From Edaphobacter aggregans (GTDB lineage Bacteria; Acidobacteriota; Terriglobia; Terriglobales; Acidobacteriaceae), in assembly GCA_022736715.1 (NCBI GenBank), contig DZDJ01000011.1:16493-80492 (forward strand): a DNA stretch of 64,000 nucleotides, written 5' to 3'. Positions 1 to 9,875 of this stretch are shown here, one piece after another; position 1 is the stretch's first letter, and the number at the start of each line of letters is the position of its first letter. The position numbers and the translations under genes were made by a program. Below the pieces are notes generated by a model that worked only from the letters and a program-made list of their open reading frames with translations, had not been told where the DNA came from and did no database searches.

Positions 1-279
1 GATAAGCGGCGAAGCGGCAGGATTCCGCGAGCGCCATGGCGATGGATGAAACGGCGCACTGCGGTCGAACCAAGCATCGGACATCGGAAGAGCGAACACC
101 GGTTGGAACGCAATCGGCTGAAGGGTGTCGTCGGCAATGCGATCAATTCCGTGCTGGCTGCCGCCGCAATGAACTTCCATAAGCTTCTCGGAGCTTTTTG
201 GCGCATTTTTCTGTGCCGCGTGTTGGTCGTCTGGAACGGACGTCAGTGCCTGCAAGACCCTGAAGCCCGCCCGGCTTAA
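1..279 (+). mobile_element. IS5-family-like transposase, C-terminal fragment (runs off left edge)
   Basis: Frame 1 is open from base 1 to the stop at 279; 'MKRRTAVEPSIGHRKSEHRLERNRLKGVVGNAINSVLAAAAMNFHKLL' matches the typical IS5-type transposase C-terminus (RR.AVEP.IGHLK.EHR..RN.LKG..GD..NA.LAAA..NF). Confidence 0.8.
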
Positions 280-352
280 CATCAATATGCCTGAAATCAA
301 CTTTTTCAGGGTCGACTAAATTAGATTACAAAGATTTCTACATGCACATAAA

Positions 353-385
353 GTGAGATGGCCCACACAGTATGGGCCATCTCAC
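353..385 (-). terminator. Rho-independent-like terminator downstream of TonB receptor
   Basis: Perfect 13-bp arms GTGAGATGGCCCA / TGGGCCATCTCAC with a 7-nt loop; T-rich stretch follows on the minus strand. Confidence 0.7.
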
Positions 386-419
386 GGATAACACTCTTTA
401 GCGCAGGTTTACCCAGCAG

Positions 420-3134
420 TTAGAAGTGAGTATCCACGCTGAAGTACGCGGTAAGGGGAGCTCCCGGATATGCGGTCACATAGTTGTAGGCATAGGGTGA
501 GCCGGACGGTGCTGTCGAAGACGTGTTGAAATAGGAGCCTGCTGAGATGTATTGGAAAATGTTGTAGTTCTTGTCCAACACATTCAAAGCCATCACAGTG
601 AAGTCGAAGCGTTTGTAGGGCACCTTCGCTCCCAGGTTGAGCGTAGCGTAGGCCGGCATGGTTACGGACTTGCTGGGCGCAGGGCTCTGACAGCTCCCCG
701 TTGCAACATCCAAAGCGCAGTTGTCAAAGACATGCTGGCTGCCAATAAACTGGAACGAGGCCGTTGGCTGAATGGTCAAGTTCGCTTTAGGGTGCAGACT
801 ATAGAATACGCCGGCGTTCAGTGTCGACGTGGGCACGTAGGACACGGGATAGCCTTTGTAATCCAGACAGCCGGCGATAGGACCGCTGGGTGGGTTGCAG
901 GTTGCCTGACCGTTATAAAAGATTCCTCCGGTGACATAGCTGTCGTAGCTGGCAGCTTCGATGTTGGCATTGGCAAACAGGTGCAGGTTATGTAGCGGGT
1001 CGTCATCGAAGAAAATATTGACGCCGTTGTAGTTGGAGGTGCCATTGGCAGAGAAGGTGTCGCCATTGGCCAGCGTGGTGTCGATTTCCTGGTTGGCGAA
1101 CTTATTGTGATAGTAGTTGGCGCCGAACAGCATATTGTTCTTGAAGCCGGTACCTTCCGTGTGCGCCTTGAATCCGAACTGATAGTAGGTACCGCGCTCC
1201 AGGTGATAGCTGACGGGATCAACGGACTGAAAGATCCCACCACCACCGCCGAGTTCCGGCGCACGCAGTGCCTCCTGAAATCCGCCATACACACTCAGCC
1301 ATGGACGAGCCTGAACGGCAACATCGACTGACGGCTCTACCCCGCTGCGATTCTCGTTCGCAGCCGGACATGCGTCCTGCACGCTGACTGTCCCCTTCAC
1401 ACCGCCAAAGTCGCCGTACCGGCAAGTGGTGCTCAGGGTCGCTCCGGGAGCAAGGTTGAAATCCTGCTGGACGGCATTGTAGAAACCCGTGGCAAAACCA
1501 ACATACCGGATGCCGGGCGTGATGTGCAGCGTGGGAATCGGATGAAAGTCGTCCTGCAGGAAGATGGCAAAGTCGTTCTGATTAAAGTAGCTGGAACGGA
1601 TCTTACCTCCCACATTCGCAGTGCGCTTGGCGCCGCCCCAAGCTGGACCGTAAAAATTATTCCGGCTGTTGTATAAGGCGTGAATGTAGTAGCCGCCGCC
1701 ACTGACCGTGTTCCACGGCAGGCTTTTCGTCAGCAGTAGCTTGTCGCCAATGGTATTGGTGTAGGGGTTGTTGTATTCGTTCTGCTGCTGGTCGCCGTTC
1801 GTGCCGGAATTGTTCTGATAGACGTCAGTGTAGCGAGCATGTAGTCGCGCGACGTGCATGTACCAGGACAGGTTTTGCATGGTTGTCGTGTTGTCCAGGC
1901 GGATGTTTTCCCGGCCGTAGATCAGCCCCATCTGGTTTACGTCGTATTTGTTGTAGCTGTTGAAGGGAAGCGTGCTGAAGAAGCCTGAACTTGGCTGGCT
2001 GTACTTCTGGCCGGTTGCAGTACCATCCATGGTGATGTAGGGGTTTGCCACGACGGGGATCACCTGGGAGCGGTAGCCGCCAGAGTAGGCGTAGTAGCTG
2101 CCCAGTTCAAAGCTGTTCCCGTTAAATGATTTCAGGGCTTTGCCAAGAACTGCCCAGTCCTTGCCCGGATTATTGAAGCCATCGGGAGCTTTGCGGAAGT
2201 CATCGCCTTTGCCTGCGCCCCCACCAAGAACTACAGACCAGCCGTGATGGAGGCCAAAACTAGAGTTTGCGACAAGGTCTTTCTGCTGGTAGCTGCCGTA
2301 CGTTGCTGTCACATTCGCCTGCGGTTTCTCGGTCGGCTGGACTGGAGTAAATTCCACCGCTCCGCCGACGTTGGTGTACCAGCGGTCGGCAGGGCTACCC
2401 GGACCATAGGTCACGTTCAGATTTTGAATCAAACCGCTTTCAGGAATGCTCGCCGATGGCCAAAGGTTGGTCGCTGGGTCTACGATTGGTACACCATCGA
2501 AGGTAACGCCCAGCGCGGCGCCGCCGGTATACCCGCCGTAGCCGCCCCAGCCTTGGTTCAGACCGTTCAATGTAACTGTATATTTTGTGGCTCCTGTGTT
2601 GCCGTAGCCGGTAACAATAGCACCCGGTGCCGTGGAAATGGCCTGTGCTCCACCGGCAACGGGTCCCACGATGCTCATCTGCTGGCGGTCAATGACGCGG
2701 ATGGACTGGTTGGACAGCAGCACTTGTTGCTGCGAAGGCTTTGTCGTCACGCCGTCGAGCGCTCCGCCATGCACAGTTACCGATTGCGTCACAACTGGCA
2801 GAGACATGGAGATGTCGGCGTTCAGCATCTGGCCGGCGCCGAGCTGCAGGCTGTCCTGATGATATTCGACAAAACCCGCCTTTGAAACCACCAAAGTATA
2901 GGTGCCAGGCACCAACCCGTCCAATTCGTACTGGCCGTTGGCATCTGCGACGGTATGGGCGACGGCTCCGGAGTCTGACTGCGTCAGCGAGACTTCAGCA
3001 GCTGGAATGACATCACCGGCAGCATCCAGCACGCTGCCGCGAATACGAGCCGTTGAACGGGGTGTTACTGACCTTTGAGCACTGGCGAAAAAGCTGCACA
3101 GTACAATTCCACACACAACAAGTAATTTGCGCAT
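420..3134 (-). CDS. TonB-dependent receptor with N-terminal carboxypeptidase regulatory-like domain
   Basis: 904 aa; signal peptide, 'RIRGSVLDAAGDVIPAAEVSLTQSDSG...YELDGLVPGTYTLVVSKAGF' CarbopepD_reg motif, plug and beta-barrel-like sequence, C-terminal aromatic F. Confidence 0.88.
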   Translation of the reverse strand: MRKLLVVCGIVLCSFFASAQRSVTPRSTARIRGSVLDAAGDVIPAAEVSLTQSDSGAVAHTVADANGQYELDGLVPGTYTLVVSKAGFVEYHQDSLQLGAGQMLNADISMSLPVVTQSVTVHGGALDGVTTKPSQQQVLLSNQSIRVIDRQQMSIVGPVAGGAQAISTAPGAIVTGYGNTGATKYTVTLNGLNQGWGGYGGYTGGAALGVTFDGVPIVDPATNLWPSASIPESGLIQNLNVTYGPGSPADRWYTNVGGAVEFTPVQPTEKPQANVTATYGSYQQKDLVANSSFGLHHGWSVVLGGGAGKGDDFRKAPDGFNNPGKDWAVLGKALKSFNGNSFELGSYYAYSGGYRSQVIPVVANPYITMDGTATGQKYSQPSSGFFSTLPFNSYNKYDVNQMGLIYGRENIRLDNTTTMQNLSWYMHVARLHARYTDVYQNNSGTNGDQQQNEYNNPYTNTIGDKLLLTKSLPWNTVSGGGYYIHALYNSRNNFYGPAWGGAKRTANVGGKIRSSYFNQNDFAIFLQDDFHPIPTLHITPGIRYVGFATGFYNAVQQDFNLAPGATLSTTCRYGDFGGVKGTVSVQDACPAANENRSGVEPSVDVAVQARPWLSVYGGFQEALRAPELGGGGGIFQSVDPVSYHLERGTYYQFGFKAHTEGTGFKNNMLFGANYYHNKFANQEIDTTLANGDTFSANGTSNYNGVNIFFDDDPLHNLHLFANANIEAASYDSYVTGGIFYNGQATCNPPSGPIAGCLDYKGYPVSYVPTSTLNAGVFYSLHPKANLTIQPTASFQFIGSQHVFDNCALDVATGSCQSPAPSKSVTMPAYATLNLGAKVPYKRFDFTVMALNVLDKNYNIFQYISAGSYFNTSSTAPSGSPYAYNYVTAYPGAPLTAYFSVDTHF

Positions 3135-3767
3135 CCTATTTGGAGCCTCCTGAAAATTTGGTGTTTGGCCGGGGTAGTGAAGTGGAAGCGGTTGCCAGGC
3201 ATGACAGTCATTGTTGCTTCACGACGTTGCTGCACAGTTACAGCATTGTGAACGCCCAATTAAAAATCCCTGCAAGTGATAGTGAACGGAGAAAATGTGC
3301 GCAATGAAATGAAATTCCCGCGTCTTACCAATCAGTAAGGGAGGAGTGGAGGAGATGCTTTTGGCCTCCGCCGGGAACACTCTCCGATTAGAAACGAATC
3401 GCCGATGATCCGAAGTTGAGTGATTTTAAAGGAAGCAGGAGTATAGGAATGGATATTCAAACAATCGATCAGAAGTACAGCCAGATACAGAATGCTGAAC
3501 GCGTGGGCGTGCCAGCCGATGTTCTTGTTGATGCCAAGCTGCTGAGCGGTAGGCTTGATGTTTGTCTTGCTGTCCTGAAGACGGATCAACGACAGCGCCA
3601 CTATTGGGTGTTGCCGGCGCGGCCAACCCAGCGAAAGGAGTACTTGTCCTGCTTGTGCTCATCAAAGTGAGATTTCTTTCCCCGCCCTACAGCAATTGTT
3701 GAGGGGCCGCTTGTCTCACTCCTGTTGGCGCAGAGAGGTATGGGATGCGTATTCGCCACTTGCAGGT

Positions 3768-4268
3768 TCAGTCTTCTTCCGCTTTCTTTTTCAGCCCGAA
3801 ACCTGCGCCGATAGCATAGCCCACCATCGCAAGGGCAGGCCAGGTTCCGACGACGCGGCCCAGTCCGTTGATCAGGCCGCTGTCATGGGTGAAGTCAAAG
3901 AAGGACAGCCAGATCTTGTTGCCAGCGTCGCATTTTTCACACAGACCGGGGCCGGTGGGCATGTCCAGTACCCATACCATCACAATCGACATCCATAAGA
4001 TCCCGGCAATCCAGATGTAGCGGGCCACAGAGTCGTTGCGTATCCTGGCAATCACGAATCCGGCCAAGGCCGGGACAACAAAGGCCAGCGCCGCAGCCAG
4101 CGCCATGGAAAAGGACTGTGGCTGGGCCAGGGTAATGACACCGCCAACAGCCAGCAGCACCAGCATGCTGATCACCATGTGCAGCAGAAAGCTGAGGGCC
4201 TCCTTCAAAAGTTGTCCCGGGGTCTTGTCTTCAGCCAATTCAGGGGTTTGACCCAACTCTTCTGCCAT
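3768..4268 (-). CDS. Hypothetical integral membrane protein
   Basis: 166 aa with about four hydrophobic segments; no family recognised. Confidence 0.6.
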   Translation of the reverse strand: MAEELGQTPELAEDKTPGQLLKEALSFLLHMVISMLVLLAVGGVITLAQPQSFSMALAAALAFVVPALAGFVIARIRNDSVARYIWIAGILWMSIVMVWVLDMPTGPGLCEKCDAGNKIWLSFFDFTHDSGLINGLGRVVGTWPALAMVGYAIGAGFGLKKKAEED

Positions 4269-4409
4269 GGTGTCTGTCTCCAGCGCTGTGTACGGTATCT
4301 GTGTTTAAGCTTGTGTCTAGCCTAGCCCAAATGGAAGTCGTTGCGCGAATGTTCTGCGCTGTTCAGGGGTAATCGTCTTTGTTACCCATGGATGCTTTAA
4401 GATGGATAT

Positions 4410-5480
4410 ATGTTGCTTGAAGGCATGTTCGCCCCTGTTCCTACGCCATTTCACGTGGATGGCAGTCTGTATCTGCGCAAGCTGGAAGAAAATGTGCGCC
4501 ATTATTCCCGCACGCCTCTGGCTGGCATGGTGATTTTAGGCTCAACAGGAGAGGCGATCTTGTTGTCAGACGAGGAGTCACGCGAGGTGCTTACCGTGGC
4601 CGCCGCTGCTGCTGCGCCGCACAAGGTCCTGCTGGCTGGCGTGGGCCGCGAAAGCGTTGCCGGAACAGTGGGACTGGCCGAGCTTGCCGCGCGGCTGAAT
4701 TACGATGCCGTGCTGGTGCGCACGCCACATTTTTATCGCCCGCAGCTGCACCGCGCGGACAACAGCACGGCCATGCTCACTTATTATCGCGCCGTGGCAG
4801 ACCGTTCTCCGCTGCCGGTTGTTCTTTACAGCGTTTCTGCCCTGACGCAGTATGACCTGCCCGTTGCGGTGATCGCCGAACTGGCTCAACACCCCAACAT
4901 CCTTGGGCTGAAGGAGTCCAACGGCAGTGTGGAGCGCATTGCAGAGATTGTTGCGCTCACGAAAAACATCCGGCACGCAGTCACAGTCACGCCGGTATTT
5001 GCCGCAGTCACAGGACGCATGCTGGCCGGGGGTCGCGCCGCGGAAGCGGTTGCCAGCATAGTAACGGCCGATGCCCTGAGCACAGGCAGCGCACTGGCCG
5101 TTGCTCCGGCCAGACCTGGCTTGAAGACACGTACCAAAGAGGTCAGCTTCCAGGTGCTGGCCGGGAGCGCGCAAAAAATGTTGCCGTGCCTGCAGGCCGG
5201 AGCTGCGGGCACGGTGCTTTCCTTTAGCTGTTGCGCGCCGCAGGCCTGCTATGAGGTTTTTGCAGCCTGGAAAGATGGAGATGACAAACTGGCGGAAGAG
5301 AAGCAGCAGCGCATTGTGCCTGCCGCTACGCGGATTGCCAGCCAGATGGGCATACCGGGCATCAAATATGCTGCTGATTTAAATGGCTATTATGGCGGAT
5401 TTCCACGTCTGCCGCTGCTGCCGCTTACGGCTGCCGAACGGGCGGAAGTCGGGAGGTTGATGGCGGATATGCGTCATTAA
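4410..5480 (+). CDS. Dihydrodipicolinate synthase/N-acetylneuraminate lyase family protein
   Basis: 356 aa; 'GMFAPVPTPFHVDGSLYLRKLEENVRHY...GSTGEAILLSDEE' and 'LGLKESNGS' (Schiff-base Lys) motifs. Confidence 0.85.
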   Translation: MLLEGMFAPVPTPFHVDGSLYLRKLEENVRHYSRTPLAGMVILGSTGEAILLSDEESREVLTVAAAAAAPHKVLLAGVGRESVAGTVGLAELAARLNYDAVLVRTPHFYRPQLHRADNSTAMLTYYRAVADRSPLPVVLYSVSALTQYDLPVAVIAELAQHPNILGLKESNGSVERIAEIVALTKNIRHAVTVTPVFAAVTGRMLAGGRAAEAVASIVTADALSTGSALAVAPARPGLKTRTKEVSFQVLAGSAQKMLPCLQAGAAGTVLSFSCCAPQACYEVFAAWKDGDDKLAEEKQQRIVPAATRIASQMGIPGIKYAADLNGYYGGFPRLPLLPLTAAERAEVGRLMADMRH

Positions 5481-5754
5481 TTCTGTCCGTTTCTGTAGCA
5501 GTGCCGTTGTTGGCCTTCGGCAGCGCAATTCCTGCAAATCCTGTGATTTCTATTGCAAACCGGGTACCTGTCGCAAAAATGCGGTAATCGAACGCAAGGG
5601 CGAATTTCCGCTCTCTTCGGTGCGTATAACTGCTAGGTAGTCAATTTTCACCTTCCGGTGTTCTGAAATGCTTGCAGAGCATTCCTGAAGCCAGTGAAAA
5701 GTTGCTATTCTTGTGAGTCGTAAATTATCTCCTTACGTGAAGGGACATTCCCAC

Positions 5755-7626
5755 ATGGCGACAGGTAACGTCGCGCTGGGGGCCAACGGCAAAAGTTCCA
5801 CGCTGAGCAACCCAGACACAGCAAATGCTCCCGCTGCCAAGCGGATCGTCAATGACTTCAGCATCCAGGTGGCCACAGTCAATGGTTCCGGCTCCCAGTC
5901 CGCTAATAGTGTGCTTCTGAAAAGCATTTTCCGGATGGGTGTCCCGGTCAGTGGCAAAAACCTTTTCCCCTCGAACATCGCCGGCCTGCCAACGTGGTAC
6001 ACCATCCGCGCCAGCAAGCATGGTTATGTTGCGCGCAAGAAAGAGATTGACGTTCTTGTGGCGATGAATCCCGAGACTGCGAAGGAAGACATTCTTTCGC
6101 TGCCGCCGGGCGCTGCGGCCATCTACGAAGAGGCGATGGATCTCAGGCAATACCGCGACGATGTGGCCTGTTATTCGGTTCCGTTCGATAAGATCACGGC
6201 GGCTGTCTGCCCAGAGGCCAAACTGCGCAAACTGGTCAAGAACATGGTCTATGTGGGCGTGGTCGCCAGGCTCGTCGCGATGGACATGGTTGCGGTGGAA
6301 GCTGCGCTGCGCAGGCAGTTTGCCAAGAAGGTGAAGGCTGCCGACCTGAACTGGGCGGCGGTGCAGGCTGGCTATGACTACGCCAGCAGCAACTTTACCA
6401 AGCAGGACCCGTTCGTGCTGGAGCCGATGAATGAAACGGCCGGCAAGATCATCATCGATGGCAATCAGGCTGCTGCGCTGGGCTGCATGTTTGCCGGCGT
6501 CACGGTGGTCACATGGTATCCCATTACGCCGTCCTCTTCTCTGGTCGAACAGTTGATCGACTATATGAAGAAGTATCGTGTTGAGCCGGACGGCAAGTCG
6601 ACCTTTGCCATTGTGCAGGCGGAAGACGAACTGGCCGCAATTGGCGCAGTGTTTGGCGCAGGCTGGGCTGGTGCACGCTCCATGACGGCCACCAGCGGCC
6701 CGGGCATCTCGCTGATGGCGGAGTTTGCCGGTCTGGGCTACTATGCTGAACTGCCGGGCGTCATCTTCGACATTCAGCGCACCGGCCCCTCCACCGGTAT
6801 GCCCACACGGAACCAGCAATGCGACATTCTGTCGGTTGCCTTCCTTTCACATGGAGACACCAGGCACGTCATGCTGATTCCGGGCAGCGTAAAGGAATGC
6901 TACGAGTTTGCGCAGGCCGCCTTTGATCTGGCCGAGCATCTGCAGACGCCGATCTTCGTGATGTCGGACCTGGATCTGGGGATGAACAACTGGATGTCCG
7001 AGCCGTTCTCGTATCCGGAGAAGCCGATTGCCCGTGGCAAGGTGCTGACGGCCGAGGACCTGACGAAGCTGGGTGGCTTTGCCCGTTACAAGGATGTGGA
7101 CGGCGACGGTATTGGCTATCGCACGCTGCCGGGCACGGAACATCCGTTGGCGGCCTACTTTACCCGTGGCAGCGGCCACAATGAAAAGGCTCAGTACACT
7201 GAGCGTCCGGACGATTATCAGAACAACATGGAGCGTCTGGCCAGGAAGTTTGAGACGGCCCGCTCGCTGGTGCCGCGTCCGGAAGTGGTGCAGACCGGCA
7301 AGGCCAGGGTGGGGCTGATCGCCTACGGCTCTTCGGACTTTGCCGTGCTCGAAAGCCGCGACCAGTTGCAAAAGGAATACGGCGTTGAGACGGACTATCT
7401 GCGTCTGCGCGCCTATCCGTTCTCGCGCGAAGTGCAGGACTTTGTGGCCTCGCACGAGCGCGTGTACGTGATTGAACAGAACCGCGATGCGCAGATGCTG
7501 AGCCTGCTGAAGCTGGATCTGCCAGCCGTAGAAGTGGTCAAGTTGCGCAGCATCCGTCACTTCAACGGGCTGCCAATTGACGCGCGATCCGTCACGGACG
7601 AACTGGTGACGCAGGAGGGAATCTAA
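5755..7626 (+). CDS. korA: 2-oxoacid:acceptor oxidoreductase, fused gamma/alpha subunit (KorA-like)
   Basis: ORF track start 5713, likely start ATG 5755; 'GNQAAALGCMFAGVTVVTWYPITPSSSLVE' and 'ATSGPGISLMAEF..LGYYAELPGVIFDIQRTGPSTGMPT' motifs. Confidence 0.9.
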   Translation: MATGNVALGANGKSSTLSNPDTANAPAAKRIVNDFSIQVATVNGSGSQSANSVLLKSIFRMGVPVSGKNLFPSNIAGLPTWYTIRASKHGYVARKKEIDVLVAMNPETAKEDILSLPPGAAAIYEEAMDLRQYRDDVACYSVPFDKITAAVCPEAKLRKLVKNMVYVGVVARLVAMDMVAVEAALRRQFAKKVKAADLNWAAVQAGYDYASSNFTKQDPFVLEPMNETAGKIIIDGNQAAALGCMFAGVTVVTWYPITPSSSLVEQLIDYMKKYRVEPDGKSTFAIVQAEDELAAIGAVFGAGWAGARSMTATSGPGISLMAEFAGLGYYAELPGVIFDIQRTGPSTGMPTRNQQCDILSVAFLSHGDTRHVMLIPGSVKECYEFAQAAFDLAEHLQTPIFVMSDLDLGMNNWMSEPFSYPEKPIARGKVLTAEDLTKLGGFARYKDVDGDGIGYRTLPGTEHPLAAYFTRGSGHNEKAQYTERPDDYQNNMERLARKFETARSLVPRPEVVQTGKARVGLIAYGSSDFAVLESRDQLQKEYGVETDYLRLRAYPFSREVQDFVASHERVYVIEQNRDAQMLSLLKLDLPAVEVVKLRSIRHFNGLPIDARSVTDELVTQEGI

Positions 7627-8682
7627 ATGGCTACACCGACGGTTACAAATCCGCCTGCACCAGCGCCGAAGACGAACCGGATTGGTCTGCAGGTGCTCGA
7701 TTATCGCGGCGGCAAGACCACGCTTTGCGCGGGTTGCGGCCACAATGCCATCTCAGAGCGCATCATTGATGCGATGTATGAGATGGGCGTGCAGCCGGAA
7801 CGCGTGATGAAGCTCTCCGGCATTGGCTGCTCGTCCAAGAGTCCGGCCTACTTTATGAGCCGGGCCCACAGCTTCAACAGCGTGCATGGCCGTATGCCTT
7901 CGGTGGCAACGGGTGCGATCCTGGCCAACAAGACGATGACTTCCATCGGCGTCAGCGGCGACGGCGACACGGCGTCCATTGGCATGGGGCAGTTCGTCCA
8001 CCTGATGCGCCGCAATCTGCCGATGATTTACGTCATCGAAGACAATGGCGTGTATGGCCTGACCAAGGGCCAGTTCTCGGCCACGGCCGATCTCGGCTCC
8101 AGGCTGAAGACGGGTGTGGTCAACGATCTGCCTGCGATTGATACCTGCTCGCTGGCGATTGAGCTGGGCGCCACCTTTGTGGGCCGTTCCTTTTCTGGCG
8201 ACAAGAAGCAACTGCTCGCCATGCTGAAGGCCGCCATTGCTCACAAGGGCACGGTGATGCTGGATGTCATCTCGCCCTGCGTGACCTTCAACGATCATGA
8301 AGGCTCCACGAAGAGCTACAAGTACATGCAGGAGCACGAAGAGGCGATCAACGAGATTGGCTTCGTGCCGCACTTCCAGGACATCGCTGTCGATTACGAT
8401 CCAGGCACAACCTACGATGTGCGCATGCACGATGGCAGCCATCTGCGCCTGCGTAAGCTGCATGAGGACTACAACCCGACCGATCGTGTTTCGGCTGTGA
8501 AGACGCTGATGGAGGCCCACTCCAAAGGCGAGGTGCTGACGGGTGTCTTCTACATTGATACCCAGAAGCCGACCTTCACCGATCTGCTGAATCTGGTGGA
8601 TGAGCCGCTGGCAACCTTGCCACAGGAGCGCATCCGTCCGGGCAAACAGGCGCTGGAAGAGATCATGACCAGGTTGCAGTAG
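7627..8682 (+). CDS. korB: 2-oxoacid:acceptor oxidoreductase beta subunit (TPP-binding)
   Basis: 351 aa; 'LCAGCGHNAISERII', 'GDGDTASIGMGQFVHLMRRN'; directly follows korA. Confidence 0.9.
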   Translation: MATPTVTNPPAPAPKTNRIGLQVLDYRGGKTTLCAGCGHNAISERIIDAMYEMGVQPERVMKLSGIGCSSKSPAYFMSRAHSFNSVHGRMPSVATGAILANKTMTSIGVSGDGDTASIGMGQFVHLMRRNLPMIYVIEDNGVYGLTKGQFSATADLGSRLKTGVVNDLPAIDTCSLAIELGATFVGRSFSGDKKQLLAMLKAAIAHKGTVMLDVISPCVTFNDHEGSTKSYKYMQEHEEAINEIGFVPHFQDIAVDYDPGTTYDVRMHDGSHLRLRKLHEDYNPTDRVSAVKTLMEAHSKGEVLTGVFYIDTQKPTFTDLLNLVDEPLATLPQERIRPGKQALEEIMTRLQ

Positions 8683-8709
8683 CAGCCTGCAAACAGCTGG
8701 CATACCAAA

Positions 8710-8737
8710 GCCCCGCTTTCCGGCGGGGCTTTTATTT
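8710..8737 (+). terminator. Rho-independent terminator after korB
   Basis: GCCCCGC-TTTCCG-GCGGGGC followed by TTTTATTT. Confidence 0.85.
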
Positions 8738-8903
8738 GGGGCTGTACCAGATAATGACGTGAGGACCTGGTATGGCGAGCGGGTTTCGTAAGAGTCGTTT
8801 GTCGTTGGGAAGCAGGTTCGCCTGGTGGAGCATTTTGTGGCCGGGACCACGGCGCGGACTGCGGCTTCGTCGTACACTCCCTCTGCTTTTGCTTCGTTCT
8901 GGC

Positions 8904-9107
8904 TTAGTTCTGGCCGCTGTGTTCTGCTTCGGCGTCCGGTTCCGGGAAGTCGGTGTCGCTGGCCTTCAGCATCTCGTCCTGGTCGCGATGGCCCAGTTGC
9001 CCTTGCAGGCACTGGTTGCCGCCCGGCTTTTCTCCGGGCAGGTGCGGCGCGTCGTCTTCCGTGGCGCCCTTTTGTATATCGCTGTCCGCCGGTCTGATTT
9101 TTGCCAT
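8904..9107 (-). CDS. Small hydrophilic hypothetical protein
   Basis: Within ORF 8904..9167; start ATG at 9107 preceded by AGGAG; 'MAKIRPADSDIQKGATEDDAPHLPGEKPGGNQ...'. Confidence 0.5.
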   Translation of the reverse strand: MAKIRPADSDIQKGATEDDAPHLPGEKPGGNQCLQGQLGHRDQDEMLKASDTDFPEPDAEAEHSGQN

Positions 9108-9215
9108 CGCTGTTCTCCTGAGCTGTTTTTTTACGCCGCAAAAACTGCCAAGTCCTGAAAAACACAAGGGGCAGATTGCGCCTCCGCATCTCTGTCCCTA
9201 TTTTGCAGTGCAAGT

Positions 9216-9611
9216 TTAGAGCCGCGCTGTGACGGCCTTCACTTCTGTGCAGTTGTTCAGCACCTCGGCGCCCATTTCGCGTCCCCAGCCGGACTGTTTG
9301 TAACCGCCGAAGGGCAGGGCCGCATCGAAGACATTGTGGCAATTGATCCAGACGGTGCCGGAGCGAATGCGGCGGGCCATCTTATGCGCAATGCTGAGGT
9401 TATTGGTCCACACACTGGCGGCCAGCCCGTAAATGGCAGCTTCGGCTTCCGGTACGTGCGCCATCACCTCGCCGGTGGCGGGACTGTGAACAGGGAAGGA
9501 CCTGCCTGAGAGGGCTTTTACAAACTGGCCATCGATCAACAGTTGATGGTCGTGGATCACGAAGGAGCTGGTATGCGTGCTGAGACGGGGATCAACTGCA
9601 AGGGTTGCCAT
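9216..9611 (-). pseudogene. Aldehyde dehydrogenase with large in-frame internal deletion
   Basis: About 131 aa from ATG 9611 (RBS GGAGG): ALDH N-terminus '[33 protein letters not shown]' fused directly to ALDH C-terminus '[56 protein letters not shown]'; catalytic Cys/Glu core is missing. Confidence 0.85.
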
Positions 9612-9875
9612 GGGTTCCTCCGGCTGGCCGACTGCGGAAGCAGGACTGCAGGACGGGCCTCTCGCGGGGGTCGCGCCAGCATTCCAGAACGCGATCGTTG
9701 CCGGTCTCAATGCCGCTGCAACGATAGCACTCCCGGGCTCTCTCTGTCACAAGCGGTGCTGGGTATGGAAAGCAGTTTTCGGGAAATCAAAGAGATAGCA
9801 CTGTCAGGGAAGTAGGCGTTGTGCAAAACAAAGCGCGAGCCGAAGCCCGCGCTGATTGCGGCAAGTGGGGTTCCA

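Noticed and set aside
3332-3670. Overlapping small ORFs on both strands in the 3.3-3.7 kb gap
   Set aside because: No convincing RBS, family motif or consistent frame; could be decayed sequence but unsupported.
7753-9342. 529-aa minus-strand ORF
   Set aside because: Antisense to korB and crosses intergenic DNA, terminator and repeat; no family motif.
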